DNA of 64,000 bases from Mesorhabditis belari (taxonomy: Eukaryota; Nematoda; Chromadorea; Rhabditida; Rhabditidae): the NCBI GenBank assembly GCA_958450365.1, contig CAUEEP010000438.1, positions 62,001 to 126,000 on the forward strand, in the 5' to 3' direction. Both the position numbers and the translations under genes were made by a program. This document shows, in pieces, positions 33,306-43,788 of the stretch (the stretch's first letter is position 1; each line of letters starts with the position of its first letter). The notes under the pieces were generated by a model. The model was not told the DNA's origin and did not search any database. It saw only the letters and a program-made list of their open reading frames with translations.

Positions 33306-35655
33306 GGACCGTGGCTGTGGAGACCGTGAACGTTCACCAGAAAGCCGCAGAGGTGGCGACCGCTCACCGAAAAGGCGACGACGGTCAGTCTTCTGTCTAA
33401 AAAATGTCTAAAAATGGCTTTGTTTACAGCTGATTTAGGTCACCATCTCCTAAACGTAAAGCTTCTCCAGAAAGGCGAAAACGGTAATAGAGCTTTGTAT
33501 TTTTTTTCATGAAAATTATTTAGATCTCGTTCACCAAAGCGTCATGCCGGTCCTAAACGGCGGAAACGGTTAGTTTAACCTGGGTTGCATTCAGTATTAG
33601 TGATTTAGGTTGCTAACGCCAAACGTGCTCGACGTGAAGAATCACCAGAAAAGGCAAAAGAAAATGAAGCTCCTCAAAAAGTATGCAAGAAAACTTTGTT
33701 GAAGTGAATACATTTTAGGAAAAGAAAGAGCCTTTTGATTTATTGCGTTCTAGCACGGGAGGCGCATACATCCCACCAGCGAAGCTGAAGTTGATGCAAG
33801 AACAAATCCAGGTAGTGCATCAAATGATAACGTGGCCACAGAAAAAATTTAGGACAAATCGGGTGAGCAATTTCGACGATTGAATTGGGAGCGTCTGAAG
33901 AAAAAGATCCACGGTCTCGTCAATAAAGTCAACGCTAGCAATCTTGTCGGAAATGTGCGAGAGCTTGTTCAAGAAAATATTATCCGTAGAAAGTTTGTTT
34001 TAGCATTTTCCCAAGTTTAGGGGTTTGCTGACTCCATCGATAATTCAAGCACGAGCCTTTCCTCCAGCATTTTCACATGTATACGCTGGTTTGGTTGGAG
34101 TGATGAATTCCAAGTTTCCGTTTATTGGTGAATTGAGACATTTGAGTATGTTTCGCAGTTTTAGGCTTGAGCAATTATGTATGTAAATGACAAAATAACA
34201 ACGGTGACTGTCAGTAAGTTTCTCGCACATTTGATCAATCAACAAGTGGTATGCTGTTTTCTTTGAATATGAATTGAATTGAATTCGATGCAGATTTAGG
34301 CTCACGAGTTGCTTGCTCTTGAGATCATGCTTTTGATGCTTAAAACACCAACGGAAGATTCAGTGGAAGTGTGTATTGCTTTTCTGAAAGAATGTGGCGC
34401 GAAACTGACAGGTTTGCTTTATTGAGAAATGATTTGTTAGATTGCCCCGCGTGCCTTGGACCATGTTGCCTCAAGACTTCGAAATATTCTTGCTGAAGCA
34501 CAATTGGATTCACGTATTCGTTATATGATTGAAACTGCAATGGCAATTTGGAGAGATAAGTGAGAGATTTGAGGTCAGTTTTCAGTTCTATTGCCTGTCA
34601 AAGTTTATTCTTTAAGGACTACCCAGCTTTAATTAATGAACTCGATCTTATTTCGGAAGAGGACCAAATTACACATGCCTTTCCCTTGAAGATGCTACCG
34701 ATCCTGAAAACATGCTTAGTGGGTCAACTAAAAAATTTAATTTGGGATTAACTTGGTTTTCAAACAAACTTTACAGACATTTTCAAATTGGATCCCGATT
34801 TTGAGAAAAATGAAGATGCCTTCAACGAGATCCCTGAACAAATCATTGGTGACGCCGGTGAAAGTGAAGAGGAATCAAAGGACGAGGATGAAGAAGGTGA
34901 CGATGAGGCAGCTACAAACGGTAGACATTCAATTTTATCAATTTAAATTTTATGGAACTTCAGACGAATCTAATGCAATATTTAAATACTTATTTCAGCT
35001 CAACCTCAACAAATGGAAATCATTGGCAACACTGAGCAAAATCTCGTTCCCTTCCGTCGCGAGGTTTACTTGACATCGCTCTACTATTAAAAGGCCGCTC
35101 ACAAACTCCTCAAAATGGGTATCAGGCAGAGTTGGAGGTTGGGCTTATTGATAAAATATAAAACATTTTTGGCTCTCTCCAATTACTAGGTACTTTAACC
35201 GTGGAACCCGCTTTTGTTAAATTTTAAGGTAATTAATAGAAAAGAGCCACATTTTTTTTTCATTTTAGCCGGAACTCATTCACATGCTCGTTGACTGTTG
35301 TGCACAGCAACGTACTTATGAAAGGTTCTAGGGGTTTTTCTACGAGCGTTTTTGTCGGCTGAAACGTGAATTTCAAGTTAGTTTCAAAAGTATATGACTA
35401 GTATATGACCCCCTCAACTTCTTCACATTAATCGGTCTTGGTGGACTGACGTCAGAAAGATTTGAGGAAGCTAATAAGTGTATAAATTTTGGGGTGGATC
35501 TTCGCGAGTTTTTGGAAAGAGGCGGAAAGAGGAAGAAATCTGACTCCGAATCAAGCTCTGAATCCTCTCCATCATCCGGCGATGACATCGACAGCGGCAG
35601 TGACTCTGATACTACTTCTTCAAGCCAGTCAGATTCGTATTCAAGTGATGATTAG
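33306..35655 (+). pseudogene. CWC22: Pre-mRNA splicing factor CWC22 (nucampholin/LET-858), multiply broken
   Basis: CWC22 is a spliceosome factor that recruits eIF4A3 to start exon-junction-complex assembly. Arg/Ser-Pro-rich exons come first (33306-33565). Then come TGGAYIPPAKLKLMQEQIQ and the MIF4G domain ([47 protein letters not shown]). DYPALINELDLISEEDQ, an acidic linker, part of the MA3 domain (AAHKLLKM, DCCAQQRTYERF) and a GLGGLT plus Ser/Asp-rich C-terminus follow. Lesions: frame slips after the fourth exon, near 34421 and in THAFPLEDATD (about 34685), TAA at 35088, TAG at 35329, and about 100 missing residues of MA3. Introns are 26-60 nt. It follows SmF closely, in the same direction. 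Confidence 0.85.
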
Positions 35656-36146
35656 TGATTTTTTTATACTTATACTTTTCTACTTTTTTATACAGTGCCG
35701 AAGCGAAGCGTGAAAACAGTCATCATCACCTTCTTTGAGTAAGTGTCCAGCCTAGACTTATCAGAACGATATAAAGGAAGCGCAGTTTTGTTAAGAATTC
35801 ATCAAGAATGCTTCATGATTCCTCAAGATTGAAAGGCCAATGATTTTTTTAAACTTCCTTGGAAATGGAAAATGTTCTTGGAGCAAAGGAAAGCCACCGA
35901 TCTCAACACAAATGTTTGTTTCTCCGAGAATTGGACAGAATCTGTATCGAAAGTTCTGGGGGAATCGATTGAAATCATTTGATAATCTCTTTCGAGGAGC
36001 ACAACAAATACGGACGATTCGAGAATCAATTCCTATTCTCAACGAACACCATTACGGCTCATCTTTCCAAAAGAAATCATCACATTGAGCCGTTTCAAAC
36101 CGAAGTTCCCTGTCATTTGTAAATCGTTATTAATTTTGTAAATCGG

Positions 36147-36200
36147 GCATTCCCCTCCTTTCTCTTTATTTTCCGTGGTAAGAAATCTCTATTTTGCTTG
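36147..36200 (+). promoter_or_regulatory. Conserved 5' block of CTL gene C
   Basis: Same CCCCTCCTTTC / TTATTTTCCGTGGTAAG block as before genes A and D, about 165 bp before the ATG at 36317. The stretch between block and ATG is also shared (CTTCTCTCATCAATTCTG). Probably promoter or leader; no TATA box is evident. Confidence 0.45.
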
Positions 36201-36316
36201 TTTGTTTTTGTCTTCTCTCATCAATTCTGCCTCTTTAGTAGTTGTTTCCTTTAATTTTCACTTGTTCTCCGAGAAAATTTAGTCATTTTGTAGGCATCCA
36301 ATCGTCCGTAACCGAA

Positions 36317-38018
36317 ATGGACAATCTTTCGAATCTTCCTCGATGTCTTCAGAGCATCTCTTCTTTTTCCAAATCTCCAGAAATGCCTGAGATGACTGAA
36401 GAATTGCCTGAAAAGAGTGTCAAACGCATAGAAGAACCGGCCATCTCGTTGAAGAAAATCGCCCAACTCGAAGCCGATTTGTGGGTTTTTCGCCAAATCT
36501 TTGCTGCTATCAAAAACAGTCTTTAATTTAATCGAAGAGTTTAGGGAAGAAATGAAAAAGGACAAAGAGACCGAGATGAGTCGATTGGCAGCAAATATGG
36601 TTCAGATCGAGGCGAATTTGAAAATCGCAAAGTTGGAGGCCGATTTGGTTGACGAAAGGGAAATAAATCGAGAATTGGAAAGGAAAATCGCCGAGACGAA
36701 AAGGAAGAACGATGATCTCGAGGCACAATTGTACTAATTTTGTAACTGTCTTTTCTGATAAGCTCAATATAAAGTTAAAATGCGAATTTTTTTCAGAAGA
36801 ACTCAAAACACGGAATTGAGGGAAGGAAAGGCCAAGATTGGAGAGCTCGACGAGAAAATCAACGCGTTGCTGAGCAAAAACTCTGGCCTCGAAACCCAAA
36901 TGTGAGTTCATTTGGTATAGCTTGTTTACTGAGACTTGAGAAAACAGTTTTTTCATTACCAAAACACCCATTCCACTCAAGCCAATCAATTCCTCTCTAG
37001 ACAATTTGAAAGCGAAAATAAAACGGCCGAAATCATGAAGTTGCAGGCAGATTTGTGAGTTTTTTTAAGAAAAGGGATTGAGTATTTGTTTACAAAGTTT
37101 GAAGTAAAGTCTTTCGAAGAAATTCAGAGATCGAACGTTGAATCTCTTGGATCCGGGTGGATGGTCGTATTTGGCAAAAACCGCTTCTTGGTACAAGGTT
37201 TGGTGGAGGTTGTGAACTAGGATTATCTTCATCTCAAGGCTTTTGATCAATGGAAAACATTTGATGAGGCCGTGACATATTGTGCGAGTCAAAAGGGCCA
37301 TTTGGTCACAATTCACAGTCAGGAAGAGAACGATTTTGTTCAGAAACTCGGTAAGAAATTGAAATGATTCGTTTCTGAAAATTTATGATTTTCGTAGAAA
37401 TTTATGCTTTATAAACCAAAAACAACCGATTTATTTCAGCGAAAACTATTGGTTCGTTTGATCTGTTCTGGATCGAACTGAAGGTTGAATTTTTCTTATT
37501 GAAAGACATAAATAAATAAAAATTAATGATCCTTTCGGCCATTTTGTGAAAAAATGAGCCCTTTGACTGATAGTTCTTGGATAGAAATAATGGTTTCAAA
37601 TGGGAAACTAGAATAGTTTTAAAATGAAAAAAAATCGAAGTATCAACGGTGAAACATAAAAATTTCTTTTTTCAGAGAAATCCGGACAAAGGAGATGCTT
37701 TTGAATGGACGGATGGAAGTTCGGTGGATTTCACGAATTGGATGGTGGGAGAGCCGGATTCGAACACCCACGCTGCGGTGAGATTTTCAACGTGAAATCA
37801 TCAACATTTATAGTAATTTCCAATGCATAATTAATCCAAAAATATTTGGATCAATCTTAGGAGATTTATTTGTGTAAGATAAAGGAAAATGTTTTATCAA
37901 AGGATTTCCATCAGAAATGAATACATTTCAGCTTTGGGGCGGCGATGGGAAATGGGGAGCCTATCCTTCTACCAATCCGTATCGTTTTATCTGCAAAATG
38001 AGCTCTCAATTCTCATAA
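36317..38018 (+). CDS. CTL-family gene C: coiled-coil C-type lectin-like protein without membrane anchor
   Basis: Nine exons join without a frame error into 307 residues: 36317-36480, 36545-36730, 36797-36901, 37001-37054, 37128-37197, 37239-37350, 37440-37483, 37676-37777, 37932-38018. The N-terminus is Ser/Glu/Pro-rich with no signal peptide or transmembrane helix. Exons 2-4 encode a charged heptad coil of about 115 residues, with phase 2 junctions. The lectin-like domain has GGWSYLAKTASWYK, VTYCASQKGHLVTIHS, FWIELK, EWTDGSSVDFTNWMVGEPDS and GKWGAYP to RFICKMSSQF. Only the outer cysteine pair is present (YC and IC). The inner pair is absent, and Trp replaces Cys before YK. EPD sits where sugar-binding C-type lectins have EPN or QPD. 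AATAAA follows at about 38051. Ligand unknown. Confidence 0.85.
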
Positions 38019-38119
38019 ATGCTTTGTGTTCTTTACCGTGGACAAAAACCAATAAATCCCATTTTATTCAATCTTCTGAATAACAACTTCACATTATCTG
38101 AAAAACAACTGCACATTAT

Positions 38120-38345
38120 CTTTTTCTTTATTTCTGAATTGTTTGTTCAAAATCTGATATAAAAGTTTTCCCAAAAACCCAGAATTCCGCTTAAAGCTGC
38201 AAGTATTTTGCTCTTGTCGCTCCTGAATAGACTATTAGATAAACCTGTTGAACATCAATGGACTTCAGCATGAGGAAACTGACAATTCTTGATGAAGGTC
38301 GCTCTTCTCGTCCCTCAACTCGTCGGTTTGTCTTTGATTTTTGTT
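38120..38345 (-). repeat. CTL 3' flank with convergent coiled-coil tail
   Basis: Downstream block of gene C. It contains the TTCCCAAAAACCCAGAATTCCGC word, then a minus-strand fragment ending QRQIDELRDEKSDLHEELS-like (the serine cluster is altered here). It matches 43670-43890 and, inverted, 18085-18310. Confidence 0.65.
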
Positions 38346-38539
38346 CCTGAAGTTCTCAATAATTGGATTGATGCTTTTTTTCAAAGCACTTCTTGTTCTG
38401 TAGGCGGTCGCAAATCATTCAATTCGCCATTTGCCGCGTTGAGGAAATTGCCAAAGTCGCGACTCTGAAATGAAATTGAAAAGAGGCAGCTTCAACTGAA
38501 ACGTTTTTCTAGTCCTGTAGAGTGCAGACTTTGGACCGA

Positions 38540-38700
38540 ACCCTACTAGAATCCTGTAATGAATCCTGTAACTAAAACCGAATTCCAGACTCTCTGTCTA
38601 CTGGCCTTTTGCCATCTCGTTGAGGGATTGCGGTAAACTTAGAATTACATAGATTGGGCTGACAATCAGTGATTTTTCAGTGGCGGTGGCCGAAGCGATG
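38540..38700 (+). repeat. Dispersed repeat, copy 2 of 15320-15500
   Basis: Shares CCAGACTCTCTGTCTACTG, ATCTCGTTGAGGGATT and GTGGCGGTGGCCG with 15355-15470 in the same order. Non-coding as far as can be seen. Confidence 0.6.
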
Positions 38701-38799
38701 GGAAATGGGGAGCCTTTGAATGAATTTGAATGAGGAGAAATAGTCGGGGAAAGAGAAAGGCAAAAGATTTGGAGAAACTGAATGGGTTGATGAGTAATA

Positions 38800-39430
38800 G
38801 GGATTCCGAGTCGGGCAAAAAACTGCCTGCTCCAATTTTCAACATGCAATTTTAACCGTGAAGAAATCGAGAAGATGAAAGCCTTTTTCAAGGATCGAGT
38901 GGGGAAATGAAAAAATCATTCTCAATCAACAGATTGAGAATGATTCAAGTGAAGGTGAAATCTTGTTGTTGCTAATCGCGAAGAGGAAAACAAAATTATT
39001 CTAGACCGACACCAATGAAATTGAACGTTCTTTGAACATTTTTTGGAAACAAACGCCAATTTTCAAGAAAAAACTCGATTCAAATCGTTTTCTTTACACT
39101 GTTCTCGATATCGGCTCCGATCAATCGTATTCATCGTATTTTGTGCTACAATTGACGGTGAATCGATTCTTTCAGTGATTGACAGTGATTTTTAGACATT
39201 TTTTGAAAGGTTTATTCCAAATTGTGTAACTTTTACCAAATCAAATAACCCTTGGAATTCTAGCGCTTAAACTACTTTATATAAAATCTCCGAAAGCGAT
39301 CTGCCAACTTCTCAATCTTCTTCTTGAACTTGATAACTTACCTCCGACTTTTAAAAATTCCCTGATTTGTGTAATGTTCGTTCAATATAAATTAACTGTT
39401 GTATTTTGTATCGTCGAATAAATTTATGAT
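38800..39430 (+). repeat. Long inverted repeat, copy 2 (partner at 1-625)
   Basis: Reverse complement of 1-625 with scattered differences. This copy keeps a clean AATAAA at about 39417 in the plus direction, which suggests that it contains the end of a transcription unit. The coding frame seen in copy 1 is broken here. Confidence 0.75.
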
Positions 39431-39484
39431 GGAAAAATAGAAGGTATTATAATTTTTTGCAGAAGGTTCAACATTTCACCAAGG

Positions 39485-39847
39485 ATGATCAGAAATTCGA
39501 TCGTTCAAGTCATTCACCAATCGTTGCAACGAAATTCTTCTTGCAACTTTTTCTTCGTCGGTGAGTGGACTGCGGCGGACAGGTCTGAATCAAAATTGTA
39601 TCCTTTAAAATCAATTCTTTCTCAATTAGGCATTTATTGTTTCGAAATTGATTATAAATCTAGAATTGAAGAGTTGAATCAGGAATCGCTTAAGAACTTA
39701 AGAATTTCATTACTTAAATCACTGAAGAATTCAATCGATTTGCGTAAAATTTCTTTACGAAGCCACTTACCCCGCGAAACCAACAGAAATGAGTGCAAGA
39801 ATGAAAATGAGCAAAATAAACCGCATTTCCGAACAACTGAATCTTAA
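39485..39847 (+). CDS. Unidentified 120-codon ORF
   Basis: An open frame starts just after the long repeat ends. The first 25 residues (NSIVQVIHQSLQRNSSCNFF) could be a separate exon, as GTGAGT follows FFV. The middle is a plausible amphipathic helix (RIEELNQESLKNLRISLLKS) and the end is hydrophilic. Codon use is similar to nearby real exons. No family recognised. Confidence 0.3.
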   Translation: MIRNSIVQVIHQSLQRNSSCNFFFVGEWTAADRSESKLYPLKSILSQLGIYCFEIDYKSRIEELNQESLKNLRISLLKSLKNSIDLRKISLRSHLPRETNRNECKNENEQNKPHFRTTES

Positions 39848-39849
39848 TC

Positions 39850-40690
39850 TGGAACTGAAATTTGATGAAGAAAATCTTGAACGAAAGCTCTATTTATTCG
39901 ATGAACTTTTTTCTCGAATGGTCTCACTCTCATAACCCCCAAAAAGAAGTTTTTAGAGATTTTGATTGATTAAACGTTTTCCAATCCTTTGCTGTTCATC
40001 GAAACGCACAAAAATCTTTATCAGCTCCGTTTCTTGTCCGTTTTGTTTTGAAGAGGCCATTGAAGGGGCAAAAGACGATTGTGGGTTCAAAAGGATCGAA
40101 TTTACTATTCCTGCAGAGGAACGGTAGCCGATGAATAATTTCTATTAGGTTTGAAAGAGAGTTTGCGGAAAAAGTTTGACTGGAATTTCTTAAAAGCGAA
40201 TCCAATTCAAGAACATTTTATTCTATTATTTCCAAGCCGACCCCAAGAAATTACTCTTTAAAAAATGAGTGCAGCTTTCCCTTAAAACTTTATAGATTTT
40301 TTGGAGCTTTATTATTTTCCAAGCTTAAATCCAGCTCCTTTTTGCACTAGAAAAACGATTCCTTATGAGTCAAGGCTAGCATAAATGAGCAATACACTCT
40401 ATTTTTTAAGCCAAAACTTTTTTTACAGAGAAGCTGTATTTCAAAAAATAATTTTTTTGTCTCATCTTCTCGGCACTGAGTTTGCAAAATTAGGTCATAC
40501 TGAAAAGAAAAATCACACAACTTCCTAATAAAACTAACGTCAGATTCGAAAAGAGGACCCGAAATTACATTTTCTTGCAAATTTTGCGCACATTTGTCGA
40601 GCCGTGACTCAGCATTGAGTCACGCTTGTTACTCGTTATTGGCTGGATTTGATGCACTGGGTCTAGTTTCTGCCACACCAGATTTGGTGC
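39850..40690. repeat. Unassigned, containing a copy of the 28.6-kb repeat
   Basis: The part at 40280-40500 matches 28600-28790 in reverse complement, including CGATTCCTTATGAG and the TTCTCGGCACTGAG word. The rest shows only short frames. Confidence 0.5.
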
Positions 40691-40780
40691 ACCTGTTGGC
40701 TCTGACAACAAATGTACTAGGCCGGTACTAACAAATGTACTAGACCGGCTCTGACAATAAATGTACTAGACCAGTTGTCA
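40690..40780 (+). repeat. Tandem repeat, about 25-30 bp unit, three copies
   Basis: AAATGTACTAG followed by GCCGG/ACCGG recurs three times with CTGACAA-type spacers. Imperfect head-to-tail array; no coding role. Confidence 0.8.
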
Positions 40781-40975
40781 GATCTAGATAGCTAACAGTC
40801 ATCTTTTGTGTTCTTTTGTGTTTTTTTCTAACAGTGTTTTTTGTACGATTGGGACAGAGAGTCATCGTTTAAAATACTTTTTAACGAACTCTAAATTTTT
40901 GAGTCATGTGGTCCCATTTACCTACTTTTTGGAACAGCCGATTTAGAGGCGTTGAAAAGTAGAACGACATGTCTA

Positions 40976-41165
40976 TTAGGTTGGCGGGCAAATAATGCGA
41001 ATTTTTTGTGGCCCGAATTTTTATTCCAAGAAAGACAATAAACAAAGAGGATTAAGATAAAAGGTATGCTCCATTATTATTTAGGACATCATGCCATCTT
41101 TTGCTCAATTCAATAATTCCATCTTCAAAGCACTGGAGACTTTTTGACGAAGAATAGTTGGTGTT
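40976..41165 (-). mobile_element. 3' end of the mariner family seen at 27.4 kb
   Basis: Starts at TATTAGGTTGGCGGGCAAAT, the same terminal repeat as at 28062. On the minus strand it encodes the transposase C-terminus (FEDGIIELSKRWHDVLNNN). Here the Trp that is a TGA in the other copy is intact. Only about 190 bp of the element is left. Confidence 0.8.
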
Positions 41166-41231
41166 CGGATAATGTGTGTGGATGTATCAGAAGTCTGTCA
41201 CAACTCATACAATGCAAATCTCTGTGTGTCT

Positions 41232-41290
41232 TTAAATTGGGCTTTCCCCTCCTTTCCCTTTATTTTCCGTGATAAGAAAGCCGTATTTTG
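41232..41290 (+). promoter_or_regulatory. Conserved 5' block of CTL gene D
   Basis: CCCCTCCTTTCC / TTATTTTCCGTGATAAG, about 150-190 bp before the ATG at 41431. The same block precedes genes A and C. Its position indicates that the upstream ATG (41431), not the internal one at 41702, is first in the transcript. Confidence 0.45.
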
Positions 41291-41430
41291 CTTCGCAACA
41301 AATTTCTTCTTTGATTTTGTCTTTTCTCATCAATTTTGCTTATTTAGTTATTTAGTCTTTTCTTTAATTTTCACTAGTTCTTCGGGAAAATTCAGTCATT
41401 TTGTAGGCATCCGATCGTCTAGTAACCGAA

Positions 41431-43570
41431 ATGGACAATCTCTCTAATCCCCAACGCGAAGCCGATTTGTGGGTTTTTCGCCAAATCTTTGCTTCTATCA
41501 AAAACGGCCTTTATTTTAATTGAAGAGTTTAGAGAAGAAATGAAAAAGGAGATGGGTCAATTGACATCAAGAATGGCTCAAATCAAGGCGTATTTAATGG
41601 GGGAAAACGCAAAGTTGGAGACTGAATTGGTTGACGAAAGGGAGAGAAATCGAGAATTGGAAAGGAAAATCGCCGAGGCATCCAATCGTCTGGCAACCGA
41701 TATGGACGATCTCTCGAATCTTCCTATTCCTCCTCGATCTCTTCAGAGCATCTCTTCTTTTTCCAAATCTCCAGAAATGCTTGAGATGACTGAAGAATTG
41801 CCTGAAAAGAGTTTCAAATGCATAGAAGAACCGGCCACCTCGTTCAAGAAAATCGTCTCATTCGTTCTTCCGATTTTCCCGAATTCCAAACAAATCAACC
41901 AATTGATCGGAATGGATGTGTTGGCCGTCGGTCTATTCATCACGATTTTCCTTCTTTTCCATCAAATTTCTTCGTCGATTCAACAAAGCGATCAATTGGA
42001 CCAATTCAGGTATTTGTGAGGTTTTCGCCAAATCTTTGCTTCTATCAAAAACATTTTTTAATTTAATTGAAGAGTTTAGGCAAGAAATGAAAAAGGACAA
42101 AGACGTCGAGATGAGTCAATTGACAGAAAAAATGGTTCAAATCGAGGCGAATTTAATGAGGGAAATCGCGAAGTTGGAGGTTGATTTGGTTGACGGAAGG
42201 GAGAGAATTCGAGACTTGGAAAGGAAAGTCGCCGAGATGAAAAGGAAGATTGACGATCTCGAAGCACAATTGTACTAATTTTGTGACTTTCTTTTCTGAC
42301 AAGCTCAATATATAGTTAAAATGCCAACTTTTTTCAGAAGAACGGAAGTGAGAGAAAGAAGAGCTGAGATTGGAGAGCTCGAGGGAAAAATCAACGCGTT
42401 GCAGAGCAAAAACTCTGACCTCGAAACCCAAATGTGAGTCTATTTGGTATCTCTTGTCGACTGAAACTTGAGAAAACAGTTTTTTCATTCCCAAAACACC
42501 CATTCCACTCAAGCCAATCAATTCCTTTCTAGACAATTTGAAAGAGAAAATAAAACGGCGGAAATCATGAAGTTGCAGGCAGATTTGTGAGTTTTTTTTA
42601 AGAAATGGATTGAGTATTTTTCTAAAGGATCTGGACTAATGTTTTCCAAAGAAATTCAGAAATCGAACGATGACTCACTTGGATCTCTTGGATCTGGAGG
42701 GATGGTCGTATTGGGCAAAAGCCGCTTCTTGGTACAAGGTTTGGTGGATGTTGTGAACCAGGATTATCTTCATCTCAAGGCTTTCGATCAAGAAATGTCA
42801 TTCGATGAGGCCGAGGCATATTGTGCGAGTCGAAAGGGCCATTTAGTCACAATTCACAGTCAGGAAGAGCACGATTTTGTTTGGAAACTCGGTAAGAAAT
42901 CGAAATGATTCAATTCTGGAAATTCATGATTTTCGTAGAAATTTATGCTTTATAAACCAAAAACAACCGATATTTATTTCAGCGAAAACTGTTTCTTCGT
43001 ATAATTGGTTCTGGATCGGACTGAAGGTTGAACTGAACTTCTCTTATAGCAAGAAATAAATAAATAGAGAGTAATAATTCTTTCATTTTTTTAGGAAGAC
43101 TTTTTGTGAAAAAATGATTCGTTTGACTGATAGTCCTTTGATAGAAATAATGGTTTCTAGGATAATTTCTATCATAAGAAAGGAAAATCGGATCGAAATA
43201 TCAATGTCTAAACATGAAAACTTCTTTATTCAGAGAAATCCGAACAAAGGGAATGCTTTTGAGTGGACGGATGGAAGTTCGGTGGATTTCACGAATTGGA
43301 ATGAAAGAGAGCCAGATTCGAAAACCCAGGCTGCGGTGAGATTTTCAACGTGAAATCATCAATATTTATTCCAATTTCCAATGCATAATTAATCCCAAAA
43401 TATTTCGATCAATCTGAGTAAACTTCTTTTTGTAAAATAACGAAAAGTGTTTTATCAAAGGATTTCCATCAGAAATGAAAACATTTCAGCTCAGCCACAC
43501 TGGGAAATGGCAGGTCATTCTTCCTACCTATCACCGTTATTTTATCTGCAAAAGGAGTTCTCAGTTATGA
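41431..43570 (+). CDS. CTL-family gene D: type II membrane, coiled-coil C-type lectin-like protein
   Basis: The exons join without a frame error: 41431-41468, 41533-42015, 42080-42271, 42338-42433, 42533-42586, 42660-42738, 42780-42891, 42983-43026, 43234-43335, 43490-43570. This gives about 426 residues, or 357 from the internal ATG at 41702. Exon 2 is a fusion: coil, then a former 5' leader, then a second N-terminus and a membrane helix (MDVLAVGLFITIFLLFHQ). No cleavable signal precedes the helix, so the lectin domain should be extracellular. The stalk is a heptad coil of about 110 residues. The domain has GWSYWAKAASWYK, AEAYCASRKGHLVTIHS, NWFWIGLK, EWTDGSSVDFTNWNEREPDS and RYFICKRSSQL, with only the outer cysteine pair. 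AATAAA follows at about 43602. Confidence 0.85.
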
Positions 43571-43788
43571 TAAATGCTTTGTGTTCTGTGGACAGAAACC
43601 AATAAATTCCATTTTATTGAATCTTCCGAAAACACACAACTGCACATTATCTTTCTCTTATTTCTGAATTGTTTCTTCCAAATCTCATATAAAAAGTTTT
43701 CCCAAAAGTTGCCTGAAGTTGCAAGTATCTTGCTCTCTCGTCGCTCCTGAATAGACTATTAGATAAACGTGTTGAACATCAATGGACA

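Noticed and set aside
34045..34546. Minus-strand ORFs over 34.0-34.5 kb
   Set aside because: Shadows of CWC22 exons; the plus strand has clear MIF4G homology.
37065..37316. Minus-strand ORF over the CTL gene C lectin exons
   Set aside because: Antisense shadow; the plus-strand exons splice in frame and carry the domain motifs.
40690..40780. CRISPR-like array of short repeats
   Set aside because: Only three imperfect units without regular unique spacers, in a eukaryotic context; a simple tandem repeat.
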